Source: Martinezella rhizogenes
GTDB lineage: Bacteria > Pseudomonadota > Alphaproteobacteria > Rhizobiales > Rhizobiaceae
Length of the DNA stretch: 64,000 nucleotides
NCBI GenBank assembly: GCA_013322215.1
Contig: JAAMEZ010000045.1
Location: 1-64,000, forward strand
Direction: 5' to 3'
Shown here: positions 25,446-34,559 of the stretch, piece after piece
How the letters are laid out: the number at the start of each line of letters is the position of its first letter
Numbering within the stretch: position 1 is the first letter of the stretch
The notes under the pieces: generated by a model
What the model was told of the DNA's origin: nothing
What the model saw: only the letters and a program-made list of their open reading frames with translations
Database searches by the model: none
Program-made: the position numbers and the translations under genes

Positions 25446-26464
25446 GTCGAAAAGATATCCTTGGCGTGTCAACGAACACTGCCAACCCAGCGACAATCGA
25501 AAACAGAACCGCCAAGAGCCGCTCCATGCCGCTCCTCGGAGTCGCCAGGAAAGAGCGCGATCCAGCGACGAAACTGACTGCGAACATCGGTAACGCATTG
25601 CGCGAGCAAAATGAGCGGCTCGGCCGTGCGGAGGTAATCGAGAGACGTCTTGCCGAAGGCCAGGCGGTGGTCGAGCTGGAAGCCTCGTCGATTGAGCCCT
25701 CCTTCGTTCAGGATCGGATGCAAGGTGACATTGACGGTCTCTTAGCGTCTATCCGCGACCAGGGTCAGCAGGTCCCAATTCTGGTGAGACCGCATCCCGA
25801 GCAGTCGGGCCGCTATCAGGTTGCCTTTGGGCACCGCAGGCTGCGGGCCGTTTCGGATCTTGGTCTTCCTGTGAAAGCAGTCGTTCGCGAGCTCACGGAC
25901 GAGCAACTTGTTGTAGCTCAAGGCCAAGAAAACAACGAGCGACAAGATCTGACCTTCATCGAGAAGGCGCGCTTTGCACATCGGCTCAACAAACAGTTTG
26001 CACGCGAAATCGTGATTGCTGCGATGTCGATCGACAAAAGCAATTTGTCCAAAATGCTTCTTCTCGTCGACGCCCTCCCATCGGAGCTGATCGACGCTAT
26101 TGGCGCCGCACCAGGCATTGGGCGCCCAAGCTGGCAGCAGCTAGCGGAGCTGGTTGAGAAAGCTCAATATCCTTCGGAAGCAATCATATTCGCGACCTCA
26201 GAGGCAGTGCAAGCATTGCCGTCGGCGGATCGATTTAAGGCCGTGATGACCCATTTAAAGCCTGCCCGGCCGGCGCGTGGCCTGCCTCATGTGATGTCGA
26301 CCCCTGATGGCGACAGGCTTGCGCAGGTGACGCAAAGCAAATCGAAACTGGAAATCACGATCGACAGGAGAGCTACGCCCGACTTTGCTGCTTTTGTGCT
26401 CGAGCATTTGCCGGCGCTCTACCAAGATTATCGGACCAAGATTCAACGCAAACACGGAGAATAA
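25442..26464 (+). CDS. repB: RepB, ParB-type partition protein
   Basis: A 340-residue DNA-binding partition protein. ParB/Srx N-terminal domain: LLASIRDQGQQVPILVRPHP and FGHRRLRAV. Central helix-turn-helix: IVIAAMSIDKSNLSKML. It binds parS, with the pair of palindromes downstream of repC the best candidates here, and works with RepA. It is translationally coupled to repA. Confidence 0.95.
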   Translation: MSRKDILGVSTNTANPATIENRTAKSRSMPLLGVARKERDPATKLTANIGNALREQNERLGRAEVIERRLAEGQAVVELEASSIEPSFVQDRMQGDIDGLLASIRDQGQQVPILVRPHPEQSGRYQVAFGHRRLRAVSDLGLPVKAVVRELTDEQLVVAQGQENNERQDLTFIEKARFAHRLNKQFAREIVIAAMSIDKSNLSKMLLLVDALPSELIDAIGAAPGIGRPSWQQLAELVEKAQYPSEAIIFATSEAVQALPSADRFKAVMTHLKPARPARGLPHVMSTPDGDRLAQVTQSKSKLEITIDRRATPDFAAFVLEHLPALYQDYRTKIQRKHGE

Positions 26465-26469
26465 CCCGC

Positions 26470-26600
26470 AAAAGAAAAGAGCCTCCTCAACGTCGCCGTC
26501 GCGGAAGCCCTTCTGTCTCTGTAGCAAGAACAGAATCGCATTTCCTCGAATCCTCGTCAAGAGTTTTTGGCACCGTTTTGGTGAGTTGATTTCTTTTGCC
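26470..26600 (-). ncRNA. candidate antisense RNA (RepE/ctRNA) in the repB-repC gap
   Basis: repABC plasmids carry a small RNA opposite the repB-repC leader that limits repC expression and acts in incompatibility. Here 5'-GGGCTTCC (minus strand, 26510-26503) pairs with GGAGGCTC (26486-26479), two G-U pairs included, followed by a TTTTCTTTT tract at 26478-26470. That is a convincing Rho-independent end for a minus-strand transcript. The 5' end near 26600 is a guess, since I could not pick out the promoter. Confidence 0.65.
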
Positions 26601-26619
26601 TGCTGAAAGGTGAAAGACG

Positions 26620-27834
26620 ATGCGAACGGGAAGTGTGACGACGCCATTTGGGCGGCGGCCTATGACGCTTGCGCTTGTGCGTCGCCAGACGGCGACGGCC
26701 GAGATAAAGCGCGGCAAGACTGTTGATAAATGGAAGGTATTTAGGGACGCGTCGGCCGCGATGGAGCTGCTTGGGATTCAGTCCAATAGTCTCGCGGTTC
26801 TTGATGCCCTTTTGAGTTTTTATCCAGATAGCGAATTGAGTCAGGATGCACAATTGATTGTGTTTCCCTCGAACGCCCAGCTTATGCTTCGGGCTCATGC
26901 CATGTCGGGCGCCACCTTGCGCAGGCATCTCGCGTTGCTAGTGGAAGCAGGGCTGATCATCCGTAAGGATAGTGCCAACGGAAAGCGCTATGCCCGCAGG
27001 GACGGAGACGGGCAGATCGAGAATGCCTTTGGCTTCGACCTATCCCCTCTCCTTGCACGCTCAGAAGAACTGGCGGCTCTTGCTCAACAGGTGTTCGCTC
27101 ATAGAGAAAATTTGAGGAGGGCGAAGGAGAATCTAACGATTTGCCGGCGCGATGTTCGAAAGCTCATCACTGTGGCCATCGAAGAGGGTGCTGAGGGCGA
27201 CTGGCTAGCTGTTGAGAATGTCTATGTGGCAATTGTCGGCAGAATTCCGCGCGCCCCGACACTGCCGGATGTCAGAGCTGTCCTGGAAGAAATGGAGATG
27301 CTCCGAGAGGAAGTAATCAACCGGTTGGAAATGCAAGCAATTTCTGAAAATTTAAGCAGCAATGATGCTCATATTGAGCGGCACAAACAGAATTCAAATA
27401 CCGAATCCATACATGAATTTGAACCTAGCTCCGAAAAGGAGCAGGGCGCGAAGTTCGGTGGAAACACGCGACCACCGAGCGAGGCGATGAAAGCGTTTCC
27501 GCTAAGTGTCGTGATGAAAGCCTGCCCGACGATATCGGATTATGGGCCTGGCGGCGCAATCCGAAGCTGGCGGGACCTGATGTCGGCCGCGGTGGTTGTT
27601 CGCTCTATGCTGGCCGTAAGCCCTTCGGCGTATCAAGACGCTTGCGAGGTCATGGGGCCAGAAAATGCAGCTGCGGCTGTCGCCTGCATGCTGGAGCGCG
27701 CTAACTTTATCAACTCTGCCGGCGGATATCTAAGGGATCTTACTCGACGTAGCGAACGAGGTGAGTTCTCGCTTGGGCCAATGATCATGGCCTTGCTAAA
27801 GGCTAACGGACAGGTGAATTCGCTGGCTGGCTAA
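26620..27834 (+). CDS. repC: RepC, replication initiator
   Basis: A 404-residue initiator essential for repABC plasmid replication. An N-terminal winged-helix region (SGATLRRHLALLVEAGLIIR, then DSANGKRYARRD) precedes the conserved FGFDLSPLLAR and a long helical stretch. The C-terminal domain contains NAAAAVACMLERANFINSAGGYLRDL. The replication origin of these plasmids lies inside repC. AAAGG precedes the ATG. The length is normal. Confidence 0.95.
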   Translation: MRTGSVTTPFGRRPMTLALVRRQTATAEIKRGKTVDKWKVFRDASAAMELLGIQSNSLAVLDALLSFYPDSELSQDAQLIVFPSNAQLMLRAHAMSGATLRRHLALLVEAGLIIRKDSANGKRYARRDGDGQIENAFGFDLSPLLARSEELAALAQQVFAHRENLRRAKENLTICRRDVRKLITVAIEEGAEGDWLAVENVYVAIVGRIPRAPTLPDVRAVLEEMEMLREEVINRLEMQAISENLSSNDAHIERHKQNSNTESIHEFEPSSEKEQGAKFGGNTRPPSEAMKAFPLSVVMKACPTISDYGPGGAIRSWRDLMSAAVVVRSMLAVSPSAYQDACEVMGPENAAAAVACMLERANFINSAGGYLRDLTRRSERGEFSLGPMIMALLKANGQVNSLAG

Positions 27835-27847
27835 CGCGTATCGCATT

Positions 27848-27874
27848 ATTCGACCTCACCGCAGCGGGTCGAAT
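27848..27874 (+). terminator. hairpin 14 bases after repC
   Basis: ATTCGACC at 27848-27855 pairs perfectly with GGTCGAAT at 27867-27874 across an 11-base loop. It has no strong T-run. It probably ends or stabilises the repABC transcript. Confidence 0.5.
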
Positions 27875-28044
27875 GAATTTCGGCATTCGGCAAAAAGAGC
27901 ACGACGACATGGCCACGCGAGACCGTGGGGACGAGCTGAGTTCCGATCCAAGGTGCGGCTAGGTCGTGGCAGCACGGGCTGCAATTTGGATCGGGGTTCT
28001 CCATTGACGTAACTGGGTGCGATAGCGCTGACCTTCGAGTAATT

Positions 28045-28480
28045 ATTTAGTGCGCTTAGTCGGCTTGGTATTGGCTGAGGTTTCATCGATGAAAATCAGT
28101 CATGCCAGAGCTTTGCTGAAGGAGCGCCGGCATCGCGCAATCCATAGGTCACGCTGCCGAGGTGAGCTCAGGCCGCAATGGCTCGCTTGCCCTGAGACTT
28201 TTCTATTGCCGAGCCCGTGGAGAAATCGATCCGCCGGTGCGCGACGGGCACAGCTCACCGGGCCTGTCCAATTCGACGCACAGTTCATCCAGCTCGAATT
28301 CGCTCTTGCCTTTGCAGCGTCAGTCTATTTGGCGCGTTGCCACCAACTTGTCCCGTTTGAAGCATGGCCATGTTGGGCCGACGCCTGAGAACGCCGGGCC
28401 GCTTCATGATGGCGATAACCTTCTTCTGCAAACGCTGCCACACGCACACGCAACTCTATTGGATGAGTCGCTTACCCAAG
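28045..28480 (-). pseudogene. degenerate IS630-family transposase remnant
   Basis: Read on the minus strand in three frames, this stretch gives the N-terminal VAAFAEEGYRHHEAARRS (IS630 helix-turn-helix), then KKSLRASE, and finally LIFIDETSANTKPTKRT, the second catalytic block of IS630/Tc1 transposases (FIDET). Stops and frameshifts interrupt it throughout, and the C-terminal third is missing. No terminal repeats were found. It is an old, inactive relic between repC and the parS-like palindromes. Confidence 0.7.
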
Positions 28481-28581
28481 GTGCTGCTCCGTCCAGTGGT
28501 TATGAAATCACGAACCTTGCTTCAGCTGATTCCCTAATCACAGAAACTGTGACATGCTTTAGATGCTGAAGGGAGCCTCTA

Positions 28582-28597
28582 GTGGTCAGCTGACCAC
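28582..28597. repeat. parS-like palindrome, copy 1
   Basis: GTGGTCAGCTGACCAC is a perfect 16-base palindrome. The reported repABC parS pattern is GTTNNNNGCNNNNAAC; this copy fits except for one symmetrical base pair in the outer arms (GTG/CAC). An identical copy lies 132 bases further on, and about 25 bases to the right of each copy are also similar (TTGAAA, GTTTTT). The position downstream of repC is used for parS in several repABC plasmids. Confidence 0.65.
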
Positions 28598-28713
28598 CAG
28601 CATAATCCATTGAAATTAAACGTTTTTCGAGGCCTGTTGGTAATTTGACCGACTTCGAGGACTTTGCCGCGGGCGCAAACGGTAGCTGATTGAATGCGAC
28701 GGGCGTCGTTGTT

Positions 28714-28729
28714 GTGGTCAGCTGACCAC
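28714..28729. repeat. parS-like palindrome, copy 2
   Basis: The second exact copy of GTGGTCAGCTGACCAC. Two identical palindromes outside any gene, with related flanks, argue for a protein-bound site. RepB (25442-26464) is the obvious candidate. Not seen elsewhere in the window. Confidence 0.65.
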
Positions 28730-28972
28730 CACTCTAAGTCCTTGAAAATGAATGTTTTTACTAAATCGTGCATTCTGAGGCTAGTTGTAGGGATGACAAA
28801 TTGACTTAGGTGGGCCTTTATCAATCGTGCTCAGAGCCACTACGAGCAGGCTGGCCGAACTACTCCAGATGGAGGTATAGAAGAGGTGCTGCTCGTTTTA
28901 GAACAACAGGCGACATGAGAATTCACCAGCTAACGGCGTTATTGTGTTCTCGCAATACCGAACCCTTCTCTT

Positions 28973-30103
28973 TCACGGCTGTCGCCACGTAGCATAAATC
29001 GCGTTGGCGATATCTCGCGGATAGGCTCCCAGGCAGCCCTCTACCGCTGTGTTGGACATGATTGCAGCAGAAATACCTTTCACAGGATCGATGAACCAAC
29101 TGTGTCCATAGACGCCGCCCCATGTTACCGATCCTTTCGACATCGGAGACTCCGCCAAAACCGGGTCCTGGATGACCGCGCCCAAAAAGGAAAATCCCTG
29201 TCCTGGTTCGCCTGGGCGTGGAATGTTGCCTATCTGGTTGAGGAGTGCCGCTTTCGCCGTCTCAGACTTCAAGATGGGGGCCCCGCCTTGGCGGATGGTT
29301 TCAAGAAAGGAGATCAGAGCCGGTGCTGTCCCCACCATACCAGCGCCACCGGACCGGAAAGCCGTTGGGTTGAACAGCCGGGTCGGCGCAAAGGTCAGCA
29401 AGTTGCCATCATCGTCCGGGACTAGATGATGGTCACTCATTCTAACAGCTTTGGGATCGCCATCGGCATAGGGTGCAGCAAGTCGCCGGGGATCACTGAC
29501 TGAGAAACCCGTGTCGCTCATCCCGAGCGGTCCGGTTACATGACGACGCACCGCTTCATCGAGGCTACACCCTTCGATCTGCGCGATGACCGCTCCAAGA
29601 ACATCGATGGCGATCGAGTAAGACCAAAGTGTACCCGGCACTGCCAGCAGCGGGAAGGCCGATAGCCGGGTGAAGTTCTCCTGGAAATCGAGGTCTGTAT
29701 CGGAAAGGCCGCTATTGAACATCCGCTCCGGTGGCGTGGTTTTGGGGTCTGCCCCATAACTGAGGCCTGCTGTATGAGTGAGCAGGTGTTTGATGGTGAT
29801 ATCGGCTATTTTCCCATCTGGCTGTCGGGGCCGGAAATAGGGAAGATAATCTCGCACGAGGCTGCCAAGGGCTAGCCGACCTTTATCGATAAGAGCCAGA
29901 GCAGTCGCTGCTACGAGTGGTTTGGTCACCGACGCCAGCCGGAATATGGTTCGGGTTTCAATGGGCTTTTCTATTTCCCGATCGGCATAACCGGCCGCAC
30001 GGCTATAGACGGTTTCTCCATCCCTAACGACAATTACGACAGTGCCGACGATCTTGCCGGCACTGATCGCCCTCTCCACGACCGCGTCGATCCGCATCTT
30101 CAT
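28973..30103 (-). CDS. class C beta-lactamase-fold serine hydrolase
   Basis: A 376-residue penicillin-binding-protein/beta-lactamase-family protein. The catalytic SxxK is Ser58-Val-Thr-Lys61 (RLASVTKPLVAA). The second motif reads YSI in place of Y-x-N (LWSYSIAIDVLG), and the third region is YGHSWFIDP. HTAGLSYG and GPLGMSDTGF are typical of esterase/EstB-like and AmpC-like relatives. No signal peptide is visible, so it is probably a cytoplasmic esterase or amidase, not a secreted lactamase. GGAGG at 30113-30117 leaves 9 bases before ATG 30103, so this start is preferred to ATG 30112. A standalone gene. Confidence 0.9.
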   Translation of the reverse strand: MKMRIDAVVERAISAGKIVGTVVIVVRDGETVYSRAAGYADREIEKPIETRTIFRLASVTKPLVAATALALIDKGRLALGSLVRDYLPYFRPRQPDGKIADITIKHLLTHTAGLSYGADPKTTPPERMFNSGLSDTDLDFQENFTRLSAFPLLAVPGTLWSYSIAIDVLGAVIAQIEGCSLDEAVRRHVTGPLGMSDTGFSVSDPRRLAAPYADGDPKAVRMSDHHLVPDDDGNLLTFAPTRLFNPTAFRSGGAGMVGTAPALISFLETIRQGGAPILKSETAKAALLNQIGNIPRPGEPGQGFSFLGAVIQDPVLAESPMSKGSVTWGGVYGHSWFIDPVKGISAAIMSNTAVEGCLGAYPRDIANAIYATWRQP

Positions 30104-30667
30104 CGCAATCATCCTCCAATGGTGCCGAGTAGCCAGGAGCAGGACTACTCATGTAGCTGATGTTCTACAAGGCGTGGGAATGGGAAAGTTGCTCTCTTGC
30201 GCTAGTCTTGATCGGCCAAGAATACAGCCTTCGGGTAGGTCCCACGTGTCCGATGGATCTCGGTGAAGCGAACAGGACCTAGTTTGAAGGCGAGGGGTGT
30301 CAGCGCGGATGGCCCAGGATCTAGTTGAGCCGACATTCCGCCGTCCACAAGAGCGAAAGGCTCGCGGTGATCCGACAAAGAGGAGTAAACTCAGCAGCGA
30401 CGGAGTTCGCCTTGGAAGAGTGTGCGAGCGGTCGCTTCCGACGGCACTTACGATTACCTGCCAAAAGGGGCGAGCATCTGGAGAGTGAACATTTCCTGTC
30501 GTGCCGACGTGTCGATCGGATCTTGCCGTGGCCGAAAGTGTGCATTCTTCGGAACTGCCATCAGCTATAGTCCTCGTTTCTATAACTCAACGTTGCACAC
30601 ATTTGTGAGCTATAGAAATGGAGTCTATCGCTCATCGGACGCCGCATCATATAGTCTTGTCGGAGTG
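30104..30667. other. gene-poor spacer
   Basis: No supported gene. Minus-strand frames near 30230-30480 read LVDGGMSAQ, which recalls the C-terminus of short-chain dehydrogenases, but frames are broken and the match is short. Probably decayed sequence next to the integrase remnant. Confidence 0.4.
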
Positions 30668-31310
30668 GTCTACATTGCCAACCGTGCGGCCTGCCTGTTC
30701 TTTCGTTCGGGCATTGTTGTAATAGCTTGCCGCCTACGCCACTGATTTGTAGAGGGATTATTGCATCGCCGCCTGCAGAGGGACGCCACGATTGGCCGCC
30801 TCGGTCAGATAGCCCGATCGCAGCCCATGCGCCGGAAAACCGGTCCAGTGTGGATCCTGGCTTCTGCTTGCCATCGCTTCAAGGCATCGACTGGCCGCCC
30901 GATCAAAACCACATCCTCGCGGTCGTCGGCTGTCGTCGTCTTCGTTCAGCCGAGATTGATAGTCAGGCACCACAGGAGAAAGGAGGCAGGGTCTCTTTGG
31001 ATTGGCATGGACGGGCTCTTCATCGACTAGGAGGTCAGCTGCCGGTGAGCGGTATTAGGCGCATGCGGGCGTCGGCCCGTATTGGAACCTTTTGCACGCA
31101 ATCCAATCTCGACCGCGACTGGCATGCCGTGGCTGGGATTCGCGGCGCGTTCGACGGGGTTCTCAGAGGTCATGGGCGACGCGCTCAGCAGAAGTGCCTA
31201 CGGCGCCGGGTAGGGCAGGGAAAGTCCGGTCGCCACCAGTCCTCAGGCTTCCAGATTGGCGAGATCCGAAATAGCGCCGTTAGCGTGTTGTAGCCCATGC
31301 TGAGCTTAAC
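30668..31310 (-). pseudogene. decayed copy of the tyrosine recombinase at 32646-33821
   Basis: The last 70 readable codons give AHGLRSGYLTEAANRGVPLQ, nearly identical to the C-terminal HxLR region of the intact integrase 2 kb to the right. Nucleotide similarity continues in both directions (about 30668-31310 versus 32640-33670), but with deletions totalling nearly 400 bases, frameshifts and stops. It lies in the same orientation as the intact gene. The two copies flank the DUF4143 ATPase gene as direct repeats. Confidence 0.85.
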
Positions 31311-31402
31311 GAGGTAGCGCAGCGCTCGATATGCCTGCCATAGTCGATATCCAACTCCGTGGCGCCCTTTTTAGCATTGCTACTTTCGAACCGCAGAATA
31401 CG

Positions 31403-32569
31403 CTAGGCGAGTTCAGCCAAGGCCGTCCCTAATACTGACAGCGGCATTGCTTCGACGTCTTGCTTCATGGGGAAAACCTCCTGCCCCGGGTAGACGACGA
31501 TCCGCCGCACCGGATTCAAATCCTCGCACGCAAGATAGAAGCCCTTTTCGAGTTTCGGCGATAGACTGCGTTTGATTTCAATGGCCCAGGGTCGATCGCC
31601 CGGTGGCGTGAGGAGCAGGTCGATTTCGGCACCGGCGGATGTCCGATAGAAATTACTCTGTGTTCCGGGTGGTGCGGCAGCAACCAACGTCTCGATCACG
31701 AAACCTTCCCAACTTGCACCGGCGACCGGATGACCGAGCAAATCCTCCTGAGTGGTCAGCCCCAAGAGGGTGTGGGTGATGCCGCTGTCGCGAACATAAA
31801 CTCGGGGTGACTTTACAAGACGCTTTCCAACATTTGCATGCCAAGGCTCCAAACGCCGTGCTAGCAGCAAATCAACCAGAAGATCGAGATAGGCGGCGAC
31901 CGTCTTGCCATCGACGCCAAGCGCGCGTGCAAATTCTGCGGCATTCAGAAGTCCGGACTGATGGTGTGCGAGCATCGTCCAGAAGCGCCGCAATGTCTCG
32001 GCGGGAATACGAGGACCGAGCAAAGGGATATCTCGCTCGAGATAGGTGCGAATAAAGTCCTGCCGCCAACGCTGGCTTGCGCGATCTGTGGGAGCGAGCA
32101 AGCTGTCCGGGAAGCCACCTCGTAACCACAACGTATTGAGCTCGCCCGCTGGCACTTCGATGCCATTGACGGGCCCCATTTCAAGATAGGCGATACGGCC
32201 AGCCAGCGTCTCGCCCGACTGTTTTAGCAAGTCGATGGAGGCCGAACCAAGCAGTAGGAACTGCCCAGTTTTCCTTCCGCTTCGACGGCCGCGGTCGATA
32301 AGTCCGCGCAAATTCTGGAAAAGATTAGGAAGCCGGTGGACCTCGTCCAAGATGACGAGCTTGTCGCTATGCTGGCTGAGGTATAGTTCCGGCTCGGTGA
32401 GCTTGGCACGATCAGCATCCGATTCCAGATCGAGATAAATGGAGGGCCGATGGTCGGCGATCGAGAGTGCCAATGTCGTTTTTCCGACCTGACGCGGCCC
32501 GATGAGCGCGATAGCTGGGCGCGTGTCTAGCAGTTCGTTCAGTTCGGACGATATTCGACGGTTAATCAT
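31403..32569 (-). CDS. AAA+ ATPase with DUF4143 (ATP-binding protein)
   Basis: A 388-residue AAA_14/DUF4143 protein. Walker A is LIGPRQVGKTTLALSI and Walker B is KLVILDEVHRLPNL; a sensor-like LLGSASIDLLKQSGE follows. A winged helix (AEFARALGVDGKTVAAYLDLL) comes next, then the C-terminal nuclease-like DUF4143 half (AEIDLLLTPPGDRPWAIEIK). The role of these proteins is not established; some sit near mobile elements and toxin-antitoxin genes. ATG 32569 (MINRRISSELNELL) fits the family; GAGG abuts it. The upstream frame to 32653 overlaps the integrase end and is rejected. Confidence 0.88.
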   Translation of the reverse strand: MINRRISSELNELLDTRPAIALIGPRQVGKTTLALSIADHRPSIYLDLESDADRAKLTEPELYLSQHSDKLVILDEVHRLPNLFQNLRGLIDRGRRSGRKTGQFLLLGSASIDLLKQSGETLAGRIAYLEMGPVNGIEVPAGELNTLWLRGGFPDSLLAPTDRASQRWRQDFIRTYLERDIPLLGPRIPAETLRRFWTMLAHHQSGLLNAAEFARALGVDGKTVAAYLDLLVDLLLARRLEPWHANVGKRLVKSPRVYVRDSGITHTLLGLTTQEDLLGHPVAGASWEGFVIETLVAAAPPGTQSNFYRTSAGAEIDLLLTPPGDRPWAIEIKRSLSPKLEKGFYLACEDLNPVRRIVVYPGQEVFPMKQDVEAMPLSVLGTALAELA

Positions 32570-32645
32570 CCTCGCATTTATGGAGCAGGACTCCAGAATT
32601 GCAAGGAAAATCCAAGCAGCCTTTCCGAAAAATCGGGGCGCGGCG

Positions 32646-33821
32646 CTATACAAGCAACCGCGCCGCCCGCCCGTTCTTCAGTTCGGCATTGTTATAATAG
32701 CTCGCCGCCTGCGTCACTGACTTGTGCAGCGATTGCTGCATGGCTTCTTGCAGCGGCACTCCGCGGTTCGCCGCCTCGGTCAGATAGCCGGACCGCAGCC
32801 CATGCGCCGAAAATATCTCTGCGTCCAACCCCGCCAGCTTGCACCGGCTTTTCAGGATCAGATTGACCGATTGCGGCGTCAGCGCGCGCCGGTCGATGTT
32901 CCCCCACTGGTCGATCCGCCGGAAGAGCGGTCCGCTCTCGATCCTTGATTCTTCAATCCAGCGCTTCAACGCGACAACCGGCCGACCGATCAGAACGGCA
33001 TGCGCCTGGTCTTCAACCGTCGTCGTCTTCGTGCGGCCGAGATTGATGGTGAGACACGGCAGGAGGGGGGAGGCGGGGTTTCGTGGATCGGCATGGACCT
33101 GGTCTTCATCGACCAGATCCTCGACCCGCAGGTCGGCAACTTCGGAGCGCCGGCGGCCGCCGGAGGCAAAGGCGGTCAGCAGCAAGGCGCGATCGCGAAG
33201 ATCGACCAGGCGCTCGCCGTTACAGGTGGCCAGCAGCTTTGTCAGAACGTCGGCGGTGACCGCTCGTCTGCTCTTGCGGCGGCGTTGCCGCGGTGCGGCG
33301 CGGACTGCCAGTCGCAATGCGGCCTTCAGCGAGGGAGCGGTAAAGGATCCCGCTAGGCCACGCCAGCGGGAGAGGATCGACCATGAGGTGAGGCGACGCC
33401 TCACGGTATCGGGCGCGTGTGGGCCTTCGGCGCGCAGCAGGCCCTGGGCGCGCAATCCCGTCTCGACATCGGCCGGCATGCCGTGGGAAGAATCCTTGGC
33501 ACGTTCGACCGGATCCCAGAGATGATGAGCGACGAATTTCAGGAGTAGGCTCTCCGGCGCCGGCCAGGGGAGGGGAGCGCCGGTCGCCAACTCGCACCAG
33601 GCTTCGAGATAGCCCAGATCGGAGGCAAGTGCGCGCAGCGTGTTGGCGCCCATGCCCTCCTTGGCCAGATGCTTGAGGGTGGCGACATCCTCGTCGGTCA
33701 GCAGCGCGGCCAGCTGATCGCGACGGGCAAACGGCAGGATGGCGTCAAGCGCATCGAGCTCTTCGGCGCGCGCCAGCAACGGATCGGCGGGGGAGGTGCG
33801 GACGATCGTTTTCCTTGTCAT
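32646..33821 (-). CDS. tyrosine recombinase/integrase
   Basis: A 391-residue phage-type integrase. An N-terminal SAM-like core-binding domain (residues about 40-170) precedes the catalytic domain. Visible residues are Arg in ASGGRRRSEVADL, HxLR in FSAHGLRSGYLTEAANRG, and the nucleophile Tyr in TQAASYYNNAE near the C-terminus. The ATG at 33821 overlaps the vapC stop (ATGA); ATG 33845 is an alternative start. It follows vapB-vapC as if in one operon and is followed by the DUF4143 ATPase. A decayed copy lies at 30668-31310. Confidence 0.92.
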   Translation of the reverse strand: MTRKTIVRTSPADPLLARAEELDALDAILPFARRDQLAALLTDEDVATLKHLAKEGMGANTLRALASDLGYLEAWCELATGAPLPWPAPESLLLKFVAHHLWDPVERAKDSSHGMPADVETGLRAQGLLRAEGPHAPDTVRRRLTSWSILSRWRGLAGSFTAPSLKAALRLAVRAAPRQRRRKSRRAVTADVLTKLLATCNGERLVDLRDRALLLTAFASGGRRRSEVADLRVEDLVDEDQVHADPRNPASPLLPCLTINLGRTKTTTVEDQAHAVLIGRPVVALKRWIEESRIESGPLFRRIDQWGNIDRRALTPQSVNLILKSRCKLAGLDAEIFSAHGLRSGYLTEAANRGVPLQEAMQQSLHKSVTQAASYYNNAELKNGRAARLLV

Positions 33822-34222
33822 TGGGTAGCCGATGCGAGATGACATCTCACGTCCGTCCGCCCGAAATCATTCCCCTTGAATAGCAAGGGCGCCTTGGCGA
33901 TCGCGGCAACGGCGTACGAATAGCAGTCGCCCATGTTAAGGCTGGCCGGATGGCGACCTTTGCCAAACAGGTCGAAAGCCTTCTCGGCAGCATAGTAATG
34001 CCGCTCGCCAAAGGCCACAGCGGTCACATTTGGCAAAGCGACGAGCTGTGAAATGATGGCTGCGGCGTTCGGAAAGCTTTTGCCGGTGAGCACCATTCGT
34101 GCCTCAAGTAAGGTCGGCCAGCCAATGACGACCTCCTCACGGGTGACGAGCGCATGAAACCGTTCGGCTTCGGGCTCTCCCAGTGACGTGGCCACAATCA
34201 CCGACGTATCGACGGCGATCAT
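33818..34222 (-). CDS. vapC: VapC-type PIN-domain toxin
   Basis: A 134-residue PIN-domain RNase. The acidic metal-binding residues are present: Asp5 (MIAVDTSVIV), Glu40 (TLLEARMVL), Asp99 (NMGDCYSYA) and Asp119 (KGNDFGRTD). VapC toxins cleave tRNA or rRNA and are neutralised by VapB. The start overlaps the vapB stop by 4 bases, and the stop overlaps the integrase ATG. Confidence 0.93.
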   Translation of the reverse strand: MIAVDTSVIVATSLGEPEAERFHALVTREEVVIGWPTLLEARMVLTGKSFPNAAAIISQLVALPNVTAVAFGERHYYAAEKAFDLFGKGRHPASLNMGDCYSYAVAAIAKAPLLFKGNDFGRTDVRCHLASATQ

Positions 34223-34476
34223 TTCGGCAAGCCGTTTTCGTCGTAAAGATCGTCATGGGAGGAGGTGGTGCCGGGTGGCACGGACTGTCGGCCCTCGGCC
34301 ATCAGCTCCCATAGCGTGTCGGCTGGCGTCTGTGTCGGCTTTTGCCGCAGTTCTTGGTCGTAATGCTCGAGCGCGATCTCGACGAGCTTGTTGATTGGTT
34401 GGCCGGTGCGTCTGGCCAGCGCGTGTGCCAGATCGCGTGCCTTGCTGCTGCGGATGGAAAGCTGCGGTTCGGACAT
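34219..34476 (-). CDS. vapB: VapB-type antitoxin
   Basis: An 85-residue antitoxin of the VapB/Rv0623-like group. The N-terminal LSIRSSKARDLAHALARRTG is a ribbon-helix-helix-like DNA-binding half, followed by INKLVEIALEHYDQEL and a flexible C-terminus (HDDLYDENGLPK) expected to wrap the toxin. AGGAG lies 8 bases before ATG 34476; the GTG at 34485 is too close. A perfect inverted repeat upstream at 34560-34588 is a likely operator. Confidence 0.9.
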   Translation of the reverse strand: MSEPQLSIRSSKARDLAHALARRTGQPINKLVEIALEHYDQELRQKPTQTPADTLWELMAEGRQSVPPGTTSSHDDLYDENGLPK

Positions 34477-34559
34477 TTGGAGCACTCCTGGCGCGGATAT
34501 TATGCCGCAAAGATAGTGCTTTGGGCCGAAGATAGCAAGGAATTGCCGTCAGATGGCTC

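Noticed and set aside
28582..28729. Possible CRISPR array
   Set aside because: Only two copies of a 16-base palindrome 132 bases apart, with no further units and no cas genes.
28579..28824. Minus-strand frame with repeated WWSADH
   Set aside because: The repeat arises from translating the two parS-like palindromes and their flanks; no start context.
30230..30480. Short-chain dehydrogenase remnant
   Set aside because: Only LVDGGMSA is suggestive; the surrounding frames are broken and no cofactor or catalytic motif is visible.
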